Source: Geosiphon pyriformis (Eukaryota; Glomeromycota; Glomeromycetes; Archaeosporales; Geosiphonaceae). From it: a stretch of DNA of 64,000 nucleotides. Of this stretch, positions 1 through 11,034 are shown one piece after another; position 1 is the stretch's first letter; every line of letters starts with the position of its first letter. The position numbers and the translations under genes are program-made. Below the pieces are notes generated by a model. It had not been told where the DNA came from. It did not search any database and worked only from the letters and a program-made list of their open reading frames with translations. The stretch lies in contig JAAOMT010000706.1 of the NCBI GenBank assembly GCA_016748015.1, forward strand, positions 256,188 to 320,187. The letters run 5' to 3'.

Positions 1-235
1 TCTTTTAAAATACCTAAGACTGGTTCTTGCCCAAAAACAAATAATAATGACAATACTTTCTTTCACTTTTAATGACCTTATCACGTACTTTTTTCTGCTC
101 TTCCATTTACTGAAATAGTCCATACACCCATGATATGCTATAGTCAGTAGTTTAATCATGGTAATGTGTGTGTTCTAGGTGAAAGCTATTGTTATTGCTA
201 CAAAGTTACAAATCCATAACTTTCACCCGGTAACA
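1..235 (+). mobile_element. 3' end of a 5' LTR, family T (cut by window edge)
   Basis: The segment is nearly identical to 1562-1796, the last 235 bases of the complete family T LTR at 377-1796, and ends in the same GGTAACA terminus. It is followed by a primer-binding-like site and a 141-base internal segment, so it is read as the 5' LTR of a short LTR element whose start lies left of the window. No coding sequence is present. Confidence 0.8.
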
Positions 236-376
236 TATAGTGCCCTTTGTTGTTAGTATAGAAACAACTATGAACATTTAAATAACCTTTAGATATCTCA
301 AAGGACTTCGATCTTCCCTAGAGAGAAAAAAAATTTTAACAATTCGCAGGAGCTTATTTTTCAAAGGTGGAAAAAA
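236..376 (+). mobile_element. Internal region of a TRIM-like non-autonomous LTR element
   Basis: Only 141 bases separate the two family T LTRs. Right after the 5' LTR comes a two-base spacer and TAGTGCCC, which matches in form the primer-binding sites of the other LTR families here (TGGTGCTC at 32430-32441 and 25008-25019). Right before the 3' LTR is a polypurine tract, aaaggtggaaaaaa (363-376). There is no ORF. PBS plus PPT with no coding capacity is the layout of a terminal-repeat retrotransposon in miniature. It would need gag and pol supplied in trans, possibly by the Gypsy elements in this window. Confidence 0.7.
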
Positions 377-1796
377 TGTTACCAGAAGATTTTTACACTT
401 TTCAATGCAAAAATTACAACACATACAATGGAAATTAACATCAAAATTATGCGAAAAAGGCCTACATCATCACACTTAATCAACAAAATCAGCTGGCAAT
501 TTGGAAATAAATGATCAGCAATTAATCTAATTACAACAAAAAAATATGGCACAATCCAACAGTTTAACTAAGTTGGATATAAAGAAATCTTGGCAAACTA
601 AGAAACACCAATGGAAATGAATGATTGATGCATGTAATCAGATAACAACAGGTTTTGTTATGCTCTAAAATTCTCATATGCCCTTATTAGAACAATCTAA
701 CATTTCAGATCTGCAATCAATGATTAAAAGTAGTTATCAAGAAATGTAATCAATTGATTTACTTCTGATTATGTTGATCATAATCACAATTGGTATCATT
801 GATTGACAATTAATGTTCTAGATCCAGCCATCTAAATCTGATCATCTAAAAATCACTAGCTTTGAGAAAATAACATGCCAAGTAAGCTCATCATAAATTG
901 ATTAATTAAATGTATATAAATAATTGATGTATTTTAAATAGTTTTAATATAGTATGTAGATCTGATGTAATTTAGCTATATATACAGCCCCTCTGTCAGC
1001 TCAGGAAAGTATCAGTTCAATACTGAGCCAATTCTTTGCTATAGTTTTATAGTGAGCAGTTAGTCTTCTCCTTTACTCTTTACATTCTCTCTTCACTTTC
1101 TATGCTCTAAATACTTGTCATCACAATCTCAAGTATGTCTTCCCATATTCCTTATCACCATTTGAAATCACATTGTTTATGATCTTTTACTTACTTGTTA
1201 TCACCATTTCAAATTGTTCTATTATTTTCAATCTTTCAAATTATGTGTTATCACCATTTCACATTAAGTCTTGTTTCACTGAACAAGTTATTAAATATAA
1301 AAATAAGTAATAAAGTATTATATTGTTAGAAAGTGGTCTCAACAATAAAAAGTTTAAGCAAAATCTATTTCAATTATGGTTGACTTTCATAATTCCTTTT
1401 ATAATTCCTATAACTTTGTTTTCAAAGCGGGCATTTGAACACCACACCTTTTCGATGACTAATTAAAAGAATTCCGGTTATGTATTTATTTGAGTAGTTG
1501 GTTTCACTCCTTGTTGCTGGTTGTACTTCTGATACATATAAAGAGATGTGATTTCTCTTTTCTCTTTAAAATACCTAAGACTGGTTCTTGCCCAAAAACA
1601 AATAATAATAACAATACTTTCTTTCACTTTTAATGATCTTATCATGTACTCCTTTCTGCTCTTCCATTTACTGAAATAGTCCATACACTCATGATATGCT
1701 ATAGTCAGTAGCCTAATCATGGTAATGTGTGTGTTCTAGGTGAAAGCTATTGTTATTGTTACAAAGTTACAAATCCATAGCTTTTACCCGGTAACA
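377..1796 (+). mobile_element. 3' LTR, family T (1,420 bp)
   Basis: It starts TGTTACC and ends GGTAACA, a perfect 7-base terminal inverted repeat. The second half repeats at 1-235 and the whole aligns to a diverged copy at 15739-17016. A TATA-like run (ctatatatacagc) lies near 973-985. Downstream of it TATCACCATTT occurs three times, at 1153, 1199 and 1249, a 46-50 base period in the probable transcribed leader. No ORF resembles a protein family. The sequence after 1796 is Gypsy gag, so the element appears to have inserted into element A; the left target duplication is outside the window. Confidence 0.8.
1153..1259 (+). repeat. Three TATCACCATTT direct repeats in LTR family T
   Basis: The 11-base core occurs at 1153, 1199 and 1249, each followed by a short A/T- and C-containing spacer, with a related TCATCACAATCTC just upstream near 1115. 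The array lies about 180-280 bases after the LTR TATA box. It is partly kept but degraded in the 15739-17016 copy. Role unknown. Confidence 0.6.
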
Positions 1797-2630
1797 CCAA
1801 TCTCCACCACCAATTTATTACCCATCAAGACCACAAAATCAAAACAATTACTATCAACCAGCTTCACAACCAATACAACAACAATATTAACAACCTTTAT
1901 CAATTCAGCAATATCAAACACCATCTACTCAACAATATCAAGTACCAGCCAGAAAATTGGTCCAACAAAACCAATTCACACCACAAAACCGTTTTTTTAC
2001 AAACCACAACAAATTTAACCCCAATAATCAACTAGTTCTCCAAAATTCTGTTTAACAAAAGCTCACTCAGTTTCACACTCAACCCAGTTATTTAACAATA
2101 CAAGAAGAATCGGATTTTCAACAAACTGTACTTTCTAAAAGTGAAGTTATAACACCAAGATCAAATTCTTCTAACAATACTATTCTACCAATCCAAATTG
2201 CCCAAAATGCCAACCTTTCAAATAAATTTACATTCGAATTTAAAGCAAATGAATTACTATTTTTGCTTAGCAATGTAGCAGTCAATGAGCAAAAAGCTAT
2301 TACTGTCATGTACACTAAAGCTACAGTAGAAAAAAAGCTCATCTAATTAATTCTAGACAATGGATCCACTGGAAGTATTATTACTTACTAATTAATACAA
2401 CAACTTAATCGAAATGTTGATAGACCAGCCCAAACAGTAATTGTTACAACAGATGGTATGCCAGTAGGAGAAATTAACAACTTCCTATTTATCATTGATA
2501 AAATCACCATTCCAGTTAAAGTTCTAATCATAGATGCACCCCAATACCAAGCTCTTGTTGAAAATAATTGGCTTCTTAAAGCCAATGCAAACTTAGACTA
2601 AGAAACTTAGGAACTAAAAATCTCATACCA
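1797..2630 (+). pseudogene. Gypsy element A: gag tail and aspartic protease region (broken)
   Basis: The conceptual frame starts abruptly after the T-type LTR in a Gln/Pro/Tyr-rich stretch (QQY/SIQQYQ type) that follows the zinc knuckle in the better copies. It continues into a retropepsin-like domain. The active-site segment reads LILDNGSTGSI (2346-2378), so the usual D-S/T-G is D-N-G. The domain continues through a VVTTDG- and PVGEINNF-like flap region to about 2590. In-frame stops occur at 2344, 2389, 2600 and 2609. The gag N-terminus and capsid are missing. The protein would have been the protease part of a single gag-pol polyprotein. Confidence 0.75.
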
Positions 2631-4094
2631 AGGACAATACACTATAGTACTTGTTACTTATAGTATTTTTAACAAATGATCAGAAAAAGCCCCAGTATTT
2701 AAATTTGAAGAAAAAAAAGAAATGCCACTCACTAAAACTGACATGGCTCTTGGATTAACATCCAATTGGGCTGAGGAAACAGAACAAAAATTTTTTGAAG
2801 AAACAAGAGAATAAAAAAAGGTTCAGTATTCTATACCAGAATCACAAAAAAAATCACCATACATCCCACTAAAATACAAAGATTGCAAAAAGAAGCTTTC
2901 ATCTATGAGAGTCTGTATTTTTTTAAAAAAGAAATATGAAACTCACATCTACTACTTTTGCAAAGCATGCCATAGAGAATAATTTGGATCCCCCAAAAAA
3001 AGTGGAAAATGAGACAACACATCTTGCCTTATATGTAGAAATATGCTACCTAAAGAATGCAACTGGATTAATGTTGCAATGAAAGGAGGAGTATACAATC
3101 AAACCTGTCAATATGTCTTATCAATTTTGGAAAAAGTGAAAAGAGAAATTCCATTCAATACAACATACAACAGTGCTTTCAATAAACTGTATCACTATTC
3201 TTATGATGCTGAAATGATTTTTGACTTAGCAATAACATTAATCAATAGAGCCACCCAAGAAAATGTCCACCAAATGAAAGAAGTTAAATATATTAAGTAT
3301 ACTATGGAATTAGCTGAATTTGATTATGAAGATGAAATAGAAACCTACTACCAAATTGCAAGTAATACATACTCAACTAAAAAAGCTCAAATTCAACAAT
3401 TAGAGCAAATGAACATTCAATTATGTGAAAAATGTGTTATGCTTTGTGATGATCAATGGTGTTTAGAATGTTATGCTTTTAGCATTCCCTTACCAGATGA
3501 GAATCATAAAAATAAAATCGAATTTGAAGTATCTGAACTGGTAGAAAAACTACCAACCACCCTTATTTATCTTTTTGAAAATCAATCATTCTTATAACTT
3601 AAATATTTTGACAACCATGGCCAAAAAATTAGACCAGAAAAAGCACATGAGATTGATGCTGGATATGATCTAAGATACTCTGGAAAAAATACTTTAGTTC
3701 TCCAACCAAAGTCCTTGACAAAAATCAATCTCAAAATTACTCTTGAAATTCTACCTGGAGCAATGGTTCAAATTGTATCTAAATTATTATTGGCAAGCAA
3801 AGGAATCAACATTAGAGGAGGAATTATAGATGCAAGATATACTGGAGACATTACAATCATGTTGCAGAATGAAACAGACAAATTATTTAGAATTGAACAT
3901 GCTGAAAAGATTGCTCAAGCAATTTACTTACCCCTAATCAACATTTCGGGTTTACAGTCAGTAAACAACAGAGAACAATTGGGAAAAAATGAAAGAGAAA
4001 CTCAAGATTTTGGATTAACTGGACAATTTACAGTGCCAGTAAACATAGCTCTTAATGTACAGAATAAATCTCACCAGATTTTTCAACTTTTCTA
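2631..4094 (+). pseudogene. Gypsy element A: Cys-rich region plus dUTPase-like domain
   Basis: In the same frame as the protease. The first half has paired cysteines typical of zinc ribbons: CKAC near 2955, CLIC near 3025, CEKC near 3426 and CLEC near 3460. From about 3640 a dUTPase-like fold follows: AGYDL (motif 1), LLLASKGINIRGG (motif 2 region), IIDARYTGD (motif 3, Asp kept), EKIAQAIYLPL (motif 4), and a degraded Gly-rich end QDFGLTGQF (motif 5). The family hydrolyses dUTP to dUMP; here it is fused into a retroelement polyprotein between protease and RT. The loss of Gly/Ser in motif 5 suggests this copy is inactive. The stretches 3043-3597 and 3715-4095 are open. Confidence 0.75.
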
Positions 4095-4239
4095 ATCAAT
4101 CACCATTTCACTTTTTGGAAAACATCAAAAAATTTACACTTGCTCAAAACCCACCACCACTCAACAAATCTTTGAGTTCAATGAACAAATCTGTTTAAAG
4201 CATGAAATCTCAATTTCAAACGTTTATATTCCCAAAGAA

Positions 4240-5876
4240 ATGAAAAAATTTCGAGTTACTTTTTACAATCCCAATAATTATTCTATTGTTTTATCGAACA
4301 AATTAGAGATTAGAATTATACACAGTAATATTTTTCAAGATGAAAACTCTCAAATTGTCTCTAATTTTATTGAAATTATAAGACATACTCTACTTCCAAA
4401 TCCAAATATTATCTTTACTACTGAAAACTACTATCTTTTGAAAGAAAAACTCTCTCGAATCAACATGGGTCCCTTAAAACCTCAACAACAAAGACAATTA
4501 AAACAGCTAATAGCTGAATTTGCAAATATATTTACAAAAAACAACAATAATCTTGAAAAAACTGATATTGTTTAACATCAGATCCACACAGAAGATGCTC
4601 TACCAAAATGTCAATAAGCTTATCAAGTGCCATCTGCCAGCCACCAATTTATCAGAGAAGAAGTTTAGAGAATGCTCAATAATGAATTGATTTAACCATT
4701 AAGAAGTCCTTGGGCCTTACTAGTAGTATTTGTTAAAAAGAAAAAGAAAAAAATCAGATTCTGTGTAGTTTATTGTCAGCTCAACAGCATGACAATTGAA
4801 AATGCCTATCCACTTTCAAGAATTAATGACATGCTAGATGCATTGGGAAAAGCCAAGTTCTTTTCAACTTTAAACTTGGAAAGTGGATACTAACAAGTTG
4901 AAATGGACTCAAAAAATCGACCCAAAACAGCATTTACCACTTAAGGAGAAAACTATAAGTTCAATATTATGCCTTTTGAACTCTGCAATGCACTAGCAAC
5001 ATTCTAATGACTTATGGATGTTGTATATGAAAGATTCTTGTGGAAATCAGTAGTTGTTTATCTTGATAATATTAATGTGTACTCACCAAGCTTTGAAGCT
5101 TATTTTATCCACTTGTAAGAAGTTTTTCAATGATTACAGAAAGCAGAATTAAAGTTGAATATTGAAAAATGTCACTTTGGAAAAACAAGTTTAATTTTTC
5201 TTGAACACATTGTTAGCAAAGATGGAGTCAAACCAAACTTTAGAACAATTAGTGCTGTCAAAACCTTTCAAACTTTCAAAAATACCACAGAACTATGAGG
5301 ATTTGTAAGATTAGTCTCCTACTATTAAAAATTCATAAAAAGATTCTCAAAAATTGCCAAACCACTCAATTATCTTATCAACAAAAATGTGCCATACCAA
5401 TGAACTGAAGAACAACAGAAAGCTTTTGAAACTCTTAAGACAAAATTAACAACAGCCATAGTTCTTGCTTATCCAGATTTTAACAAACAATTTCAACTAG
5501 CCATTGATGCTTTACACATAGCATTTGGTGTCATTTTATCACAATTAGATAAAAATGGCCAGAAACAAGTCATTGTTTATGCCAGTAGAACACTCAAGTC
5601 AACAGAACTCAAATATGGCTCAACTGAATTAGAAGCTGCCACAGTTATTTGGGCTATTAAACATTTTCAACAATATCTAAAGAATGGAAAAAAATTTGAT
5701 ATCATAACTAACAACATTGGTCTTAAATGGCTTAATAAAAAGAAAACTGAACAAAGTGCCAAACAGTCTTAATGGAATAATTTCCTAGCAGACTACAAAT
5801 ATTTTGTACACCATAAACCAAGAAAACTACATACCAATATTGATAGTCTTTCAAGAATGAGACAAGATTAACACCA
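4240..5876 (+). pseudogene. Gypsy element A: reverse transcriptase and RNase H (broken)
   Basis: A Ty3/Gypsy RT can be followed in one frame: connection region ending DIV.HQIHTEDALP near 4560-4605, then LINNxxxPL.SPW at 4680-4715, FCVVY near 4761, and motif A FFSTLNLESGY (Asp to Glu drift). The catalytic motif reads YLDN at 5058-5069 instead of YLDD. RNase H spans about 5400-5860 with KQFQLAIDA, KNGKKFDIITNN and HHKPRK. About a dozen stops are spread along it, almost all at positions where sister copies have Gln, Arg or Trp. It lies between the dUTPase and the integrase of the same element. Confidence 0.85.
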
Positions 5877-5962
5877 CTAACAATTCCACTACAACTTACT
5901 ATTATCAACAAAACAACAAAACAACAATAGATCCCAAAAATTATAACAACCTCAAAAACTAT

Positions 5963-7321
5963 TTGGAGACTCTTACCATGTCAGAAAATTGGTTTCCAAG
6001 TGAAAAACATCGATTACAACACCAATCCAAACAATATTTCATACACCATAACAAAATCTATTACAAAAATTGTAGAAACCTAAACCAACTACTCAGATTA
6101 ATACAGGAAAATGAAAAAAAAACAATCTTATACAACATGCACACAGATTTATTTTCAGCATACTTGGGAAGAGATGAAACAATTCAAAGAATCCTTGAAC
6201 ACTATTTTTGGCTTCATATGCAAAAAAACATTCAACAATATATAGAATCTTGTGATAGTTGTCAAAAAAGAGAAGAAACTCACCCTACAGAATCTTTAAA
6301 TCCAATCAAAGTTGAACAACTTTTTAACAGAGTGGAAATTGATTTAGTTGGATTATTACTTATCACAACCCAAGGAAATTGTTATATTGCAGTTGCAATA
6401 GATTATCTTATCAAATGGTCTAAAGCTAGAGTCATCCAAAAAGCAAATACAAAATCAGTAGCAAATTTTATCTATAAAGACATTATTTGTAGACATAAAT
6501 GCCAATTGAACTTTTATCTAATCAGGAACACATTTTGTGAACAACTTAATACAAAAAATTTGTAAATGATTCAATGTCAAAAGACCTCTATTATCACCTT
6601 ATTACCTTCGAACAAATAGACTTGTAGAACATTTCAATAGAATATTTCAATAGAACATTGTGTAAATTTTTAGCCAAAGTCTTAACAAATTTTAAGCAGA
6701 AATGAGATATCTTTATTCCATCAATGTTGCTAGCATACAGAACACTAAAACAAAATACTATAAAACACACACTATTTGATCTTACTTATAGAAGAACAGC
6801 AATATTACCAATTAATTTCACAGTAGAAACATATCCAGTACAACCAATCAATGAAAAAAACTTTCAAGAAACACTTCAAAGAAGAGCTTACACTCTTTTT
6901 AGCACATTGGAAAAAAAGAGACACATAGCAGCCACTCATATTAAACACTCCCAAGCCCTACAAAAAGAAAGGCATAACAATAAATTGCCATCAATTACCA
7001 ATAAATTTAGAATTGGAAATAAAGTTTTCTTACACAGAACTAAGACTGAAAAACAATGGAGTGGAAAATTTGAACATAAATAGGATGGACCATTTTATAT
7101 TCACAAAATTTTAGGCAATGAATCATATAAGTTAAAACTTGATGACAAAGTACTAACAAAAGTTGCACATAGAGATAAATTGAAATACTATTATTCCAGA
7201 AACAATTCTAAACCATTAAATACACAAATTGGTACATATTCCCCTTTAGTTAATCCTGAAGATATTCCCCAAAATTTAGAATCAATAGTTATAATAGAAC
7301 AACAATTAAACTTGAATACTT
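5963..7321 (+). pseudogene. Gypsy element A: integrase (frameshifted)
   Basis: 6110-6290 encodes the HHCC zinc-binding domain with HTDLFSAYLGRDE and CDSCQKR. The core starts with RVEIDLVG (first catalytic Asp kept, near 6340). The second Asp region is disrupted by a frameshift near 6500-6560, where GTHFVNN is readable only in another frame. 6724-7083 is open and encodes the conserved LLAYRTLKQ segment and the VFLHRTKTEKQW segment. The latter leads into a GPY/F-like region ending near 7320 (DGPFYIHKILGNESYKL). It performs strand transfer of element cDNA in intact relatives. No chromodomain is seen. Confidence 0.8.
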
Positions 7322-7481
7322 AATTTAACATTTTTATAATAATCTCTTCTAAAATACACAAACATAAAAACAAAAATAGTAAATAATTACAAGAAACACT
7401 CAAACCCAAAAACAAATAAAAATCTTATACTCAAAAATAATTTTTTTTATTTTTATTTTTATTAATTAGTCAATTGTTATT

Positions 7482-8189
7482 ATGATTATTCCCCGAAATA
7501 TTCAAAAAATATCCCAAAAATTAATGTTAGTCTTAAAAACACTTCCTGACTTATCTATAATGATTAATGGAAGTCAAATTAATTACATTCAGAAAAAAAC
7601 CACAGCCCCAGTAGTAAACAATTCTCAGAACTATCACTCCTATAGAAAAAAAACAAGAGGTCATTCTGAAAATAGGTTACCAAAACTTTTGAAGCAAGCA
7701 TTAAAAAAAAACCTTTTAATTGCTCCTATTGACATTTTACCAAATGCCACAATTCAACAAAAACTTTTACTATTTCTTAATAAACAGAACAATGAACATA
7801 CCCTTATATATAGATATTTTTATATTGAAAAAACACTTTATGAACAAAAACTGGAACTTGAAGCAACCAACATTATTCCTGAGACTATACAAAAACAAAT
7901 TCACAATGAATTCAAGACAACAACTGGATCAACAAACATTTGTTACAAACTTAGAGCAACATCTAGACTCTATAATTTATTCAACACTTGTGAAAACATT
8001 CTACAAAATCCAATACTCTATTCAATGAAAGTTCAATACATTGGAAAGTTCACAGAACTGAAATTTCAAAAATTTTCAGACCAGATCACTTTAATTATCT
8101 TGGACTACTATCTTGACATTACAGATAGTACTTGGACTTTGATAGAGCTCAGTTTTGAGGAGGAGATTATGTTACTAGTAGAATTTTAG
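7482..8189 (+). CDS. Uncharacterised ORF in the env position of element A
   Basis: A 235-codon ORF starting ATG lies between the integrase end and the 3' LTR, running 20 bases into the LTR. I do not recognise a family. It is Lys/Asn/Leu-rich, has no signal peptide, membrane segment or cysteine cluster, and ends FEEEIMLLVEF across the LTR start. Another reading frame near 8132-8158 gives LDFDRAQF followed by a stop, matching the conserved C-terminus of the pol extension in element C (NFDRAQY) and at 10153. The true protein may therefore be the frameshifted pol extension. The long open frame may be partly chance in AT-rich DNA. Confidence 0.4.
   Translation: MIIPRNIQKISQKLMLVLKTLPDLSIMINGSQINYIQKKTTAPVVNNSQNYHSYRKKTRGHSENRLPKLLKQALKKNLLIAPIDILPNATIQQKLLLFLNKQNNEHTLIYRYFYIEKTLYEQKLELEATNIIPETIQKQIHNEFKTTTGSTNICYKLRATSRLYNLFNTCENILQNPILYSMKVQYIGKFTELKFQKFSDQITLIILDYYLDITDSTWTLIELSFEEEIMLLVEF
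8152..8169 (+). other. Polypurine tract before the 3' LTR of element A
   Basis: The purine-rich run ttttgaggaggagatta sits directly before TGTTAC at 8170, the position where plus-strand DNA priming starts in LTR elements. Confidence 0.6.
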
Positions 8190-9142
8190 CTATTAATTAG
8201 CATAAAATTATCCTCATAATTCCTATTATTAATTAGCATACATTATTATTTATTTCAATTATTACTTATTATTTAATCAAATTATCAAATATCATTACTT
8301 AATCAATAATCCGATTTGTACTCTAGAAATTAAGATGATCAAATTACACAATATTTTGAACCATTTAACATAGTCAAAATTCGCCGAAATTAATGAAAAT
8401 TGGCCGAAATAATCAACAAATTCAGTGAAATAACTTGTAGTTTGTTGAAATATATCTTTAATTTACCCAAATTGTAGCAAAAAGAAAAGTGCAAGTTCAA
8501 AAACTAGTACTACAAATTATATAAAAGAAGAGCTTTTCTTTTCAAAAAAATATATCTTCTCATAGTATTTTACTATAGTATCTTACTTTAGATATTTTAA
8601 TTGAAACAAATCACTTTTTACAAAATCAAATAAAAATCAAATATTCGAAAACCAAATTCTTTGATTATTACACTTGAAATTCCCTCAACACAAACTAACA
8701 TTTTGAAATTAATTAGCTACCAATTTCAATAATCTGTTAGTGACTCCAGGCCTGGATAGAAAACGTTTTCCTTGATAAAATTTTATTTCTTTTACATTTT
8801 CTTTTCTTTTTCTTTTCTTTTTTTATTATAATTATTAGGATAGCCTACAGACAAGATTCCTGTAGAAGAGTTGACTTTCACAGCAAAGTAATTACACATT
8901 TTTAGTAAGCTTTCAGATGAGCAATTCTTGGAAAAAAGTTGATGTTTACTACAACATAACTACACAAAGTAACTGGCACAGAATTGGCTATTCCACTTAT
9001 AAGCCCAGCAGTTCAAATTATAGGAGATAATTTGAAGATAAATTCAGTTACTGGAGGTCCAATTACTTCCTGAAAAACGTGAATTCACAGCAAATCAACA
9101 TTAATAACATCCAAAAAAAAAGACCAAAAACCTCTGGTAACA
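8170..9142 (+). mobile_element. LTR family 1 (3' LTR of element A)
   Basis: It starts TGTTACTAG and ends TGGTAACA. It aligns along its length with 32444-33428 (reverse), 59679-60654 and 63252 onward (reverse). It contains a TATA box at 8518-8527 (tatataaaag). Upstream of that is a run of GCCGAAAT/GTGAAATA-like motifs (8380-8450). An oligo-pyrimidine segment lies near 8790-8825. The sequence after 9142 is an integrase tail of family 2, so element A interrupts a family-2 element; the other junction is outside the window. Confidence 0.85.
8380..8450 (+). repeat. Pre-TATA GAAATA-type motif repeats in LTR family 1
   Basis: Four related words, gccgaaatta, gccgaaataa, gtgaaataac and ttgaaatata, follow each other at roughly 22-bp steps about 70-140 bases upstream of the TATA box. 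The same order is kept in the copies at 59885-59965 and, in reverse, at 33155-33225 and 63925-64000. Likely transcription-factor sites; not tested. Confidence 0.5.
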
Positions 9143-10153
9143 TCAGAATTGAAGACAAAGTACTTTTATATTATATCAAAGTAAAAAAACAATGGAATAG
9201 AAAATTTGACTTCAAATGAGATAGACCATTTTATATAGAAAAAAGTCTAGGAAATAGAGCTTATAAATTAAGATTAAACAACAAAATTTTAACCAAAACA
9301 GTACATAAAAATTGACTGAAATCATATCACAATATAGCATCATCATCTACTAGTAATATTTTACAATTAGAAGTACAAAGAATACTAGTCTGACCAGATA
9401 AGATTTCATGAGATCTAAAACCAATTATTATTATCGACACAAACACATCAAATTGATTAACCAAAAGAATATATAAAGACATGATAGATGTGATAGAAGA
9501 TATCAAAAAAATGGAAATTACTAATGAGATTCACTTGCTAACACAACAACTCTTTCAATTAATTCAACAACAGAATATAGAAATTACTATCAACCAATAA
9601 ACTATTTGATACAAAAATACCAGAAAAATATCTCAATACAAAGTACAGAAGAAACCAGAAAACACTGTCAAAAAAATAATTCTAAAAGTAAAATTGGTAA
9701 TAGAAAAGCCAACAAATATCACCCCATATTAAGAATTGACTAAAGAAACTTGGAAGTAGTGGATACAAGAATTTCCAAATAACTTTTGTTATTTCCACTT
9801 AGGACAACATTTGAATATCCAAAACTTATATACAAATAAAACAAAGTAATTATTTGATCCAGAAATATTACAACAATTTAAGCAATTTGTGAGAAAAAAC
9901 AATCTAACTACATAAGCACAAGCCATTTACTAATTACAAGTTGGATTTCAAGACCAACCAGAAATCTTACTCAATTCAACAATGGACACCATTATTATTA
10001 ACTAAATGGGAAAAATAACTAATACTCAATTTGAAAAATTACAGAACAAGATAACACAAGTAATTCTCAAAAAAAAAGTTCAAGAAATACTCAAAAACGG
10101 AGAGTTAGAATTAGAAAATCTTGATAGAACTCAATATTAAAAGAAGAAAATAA
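9143..10153 (+). pseudogene. Family-2 Gypsy fragment: integrase tail and C-terminal extension
   Basis: The sequence starts in mid-integrase (RIEDKVLLYYIKVKKQW). It matches element C from 50401 to its end: GPY/F-like region, VQRILV, the LTKRIYKDM segment, then the Trp-rich extension (ETWK, HLGQHLNIQNLYTNKTK) and the terminal LDRTQY stop at about 10140. Many stops are present. The upstream part must lie left of the window, separated by element A. A polypurine run (aaaagaagaaaata) precedes the LTR at 10154. Confidence 0.8.
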
Positions 10154-11034
10154 TATTACTTATAGAATATAGAAAGTATATTAATGTATAAATTAGCCAG
10201 TCAGAGGTAGATGTAATAAATGTGGAATTCCAGAATTCCTCTCAGAAGAATTACAGAATTTTAAAAATTTCAGGATTCTCATATGAGAAATTGCAAGATT
10301 CCAGAATTCCAGAATTCCTCTTAAAGGAATTGCAGAATTTCAAGAATTCCAGAATTCCTGGTGTGAAGAATTGAGGAATTGAGAAATCTCAATTATGTAT
10401 ATATAGCAATAGTATTAGAAGTAAAAAAGACAAATCTCTCAGTTTAGATTTGATCTAAGCAATCTTTCAAATTACAAATATCAATAAATAATTATTTTTT
10501 ATCTTAATTCACTCTCCACTATCAACACTTTATGTTGATAGTAATCCATACATGATCACACTAGAACAATAGCTCTTAATTATGGCTATTGACAGGATAC
10601 TAACTTAATTGCCTTGGCTTATTTTTTTTTGTTATCTTTTCTTTTTTTTTATTTATTGTTGTATACTAATTGATTAAGGATTAAGCACTGAATTATTGAT
10701 GTCAGAGTATAGCACTGGTAAAAAACTCAAAAATAAGAGTAGACACTCAATTTGAGGATAGCTTATCAGAAGATTGCTGGCCATTATACTGAGAAAAAAA
10801 TTGACAGAATTGCAATTCCAGGAAGTGATAGACAACAAACCACCTTAATCTGAGAGTTGATATGGAAGCATCACTAAAGAAAAAACACATTTGAATCTCT
10901 GTTTATTATACAAAAGACTCAACCAAAATCTTCAGATACAAAAACCTTTAGATATTACCAATATAATTTAGTTATTAAGCACCAAGTTATGGGTTTGTTA
11001 TTTGATTTAAGACTCCAAATAATTACCTATAATA
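10154..11034 (+). mobile_element. LTR family 2 (3' LTR of the fragment at 9143)
   Basis: It starts TATTACTTATAG (family consensus TGTTACTCATAG) and ends CTATAATA (consensus CTATAACA), so both termini carry a G/C to A/T change. 10225-10385 is an array of GAATTCC/GGATTC-type repeats upstream of a TATA box (tatgtatatatagc near 10396). The end abuts minus-strand Gypsy sequence at 11035. Confidence 0.8.

Noticed and set aside
377-1796. Family T as a TIR-bounded DNA transposon or MITE
   Set aside because: The unit occurs as a direct repeat around a PBS- and PPT-bearing interior, which is LTR architecture. The 7-bp inverted ends are normal LTR termini.
1740-2018. 92-codon Thr/Ser-rich plus-strand ORF
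   Set aside because: It spans the LTR/gag junction in the wrong frame. The Gln/Pro/Tyr-rich gag linker of the sister copies lies in another frame.
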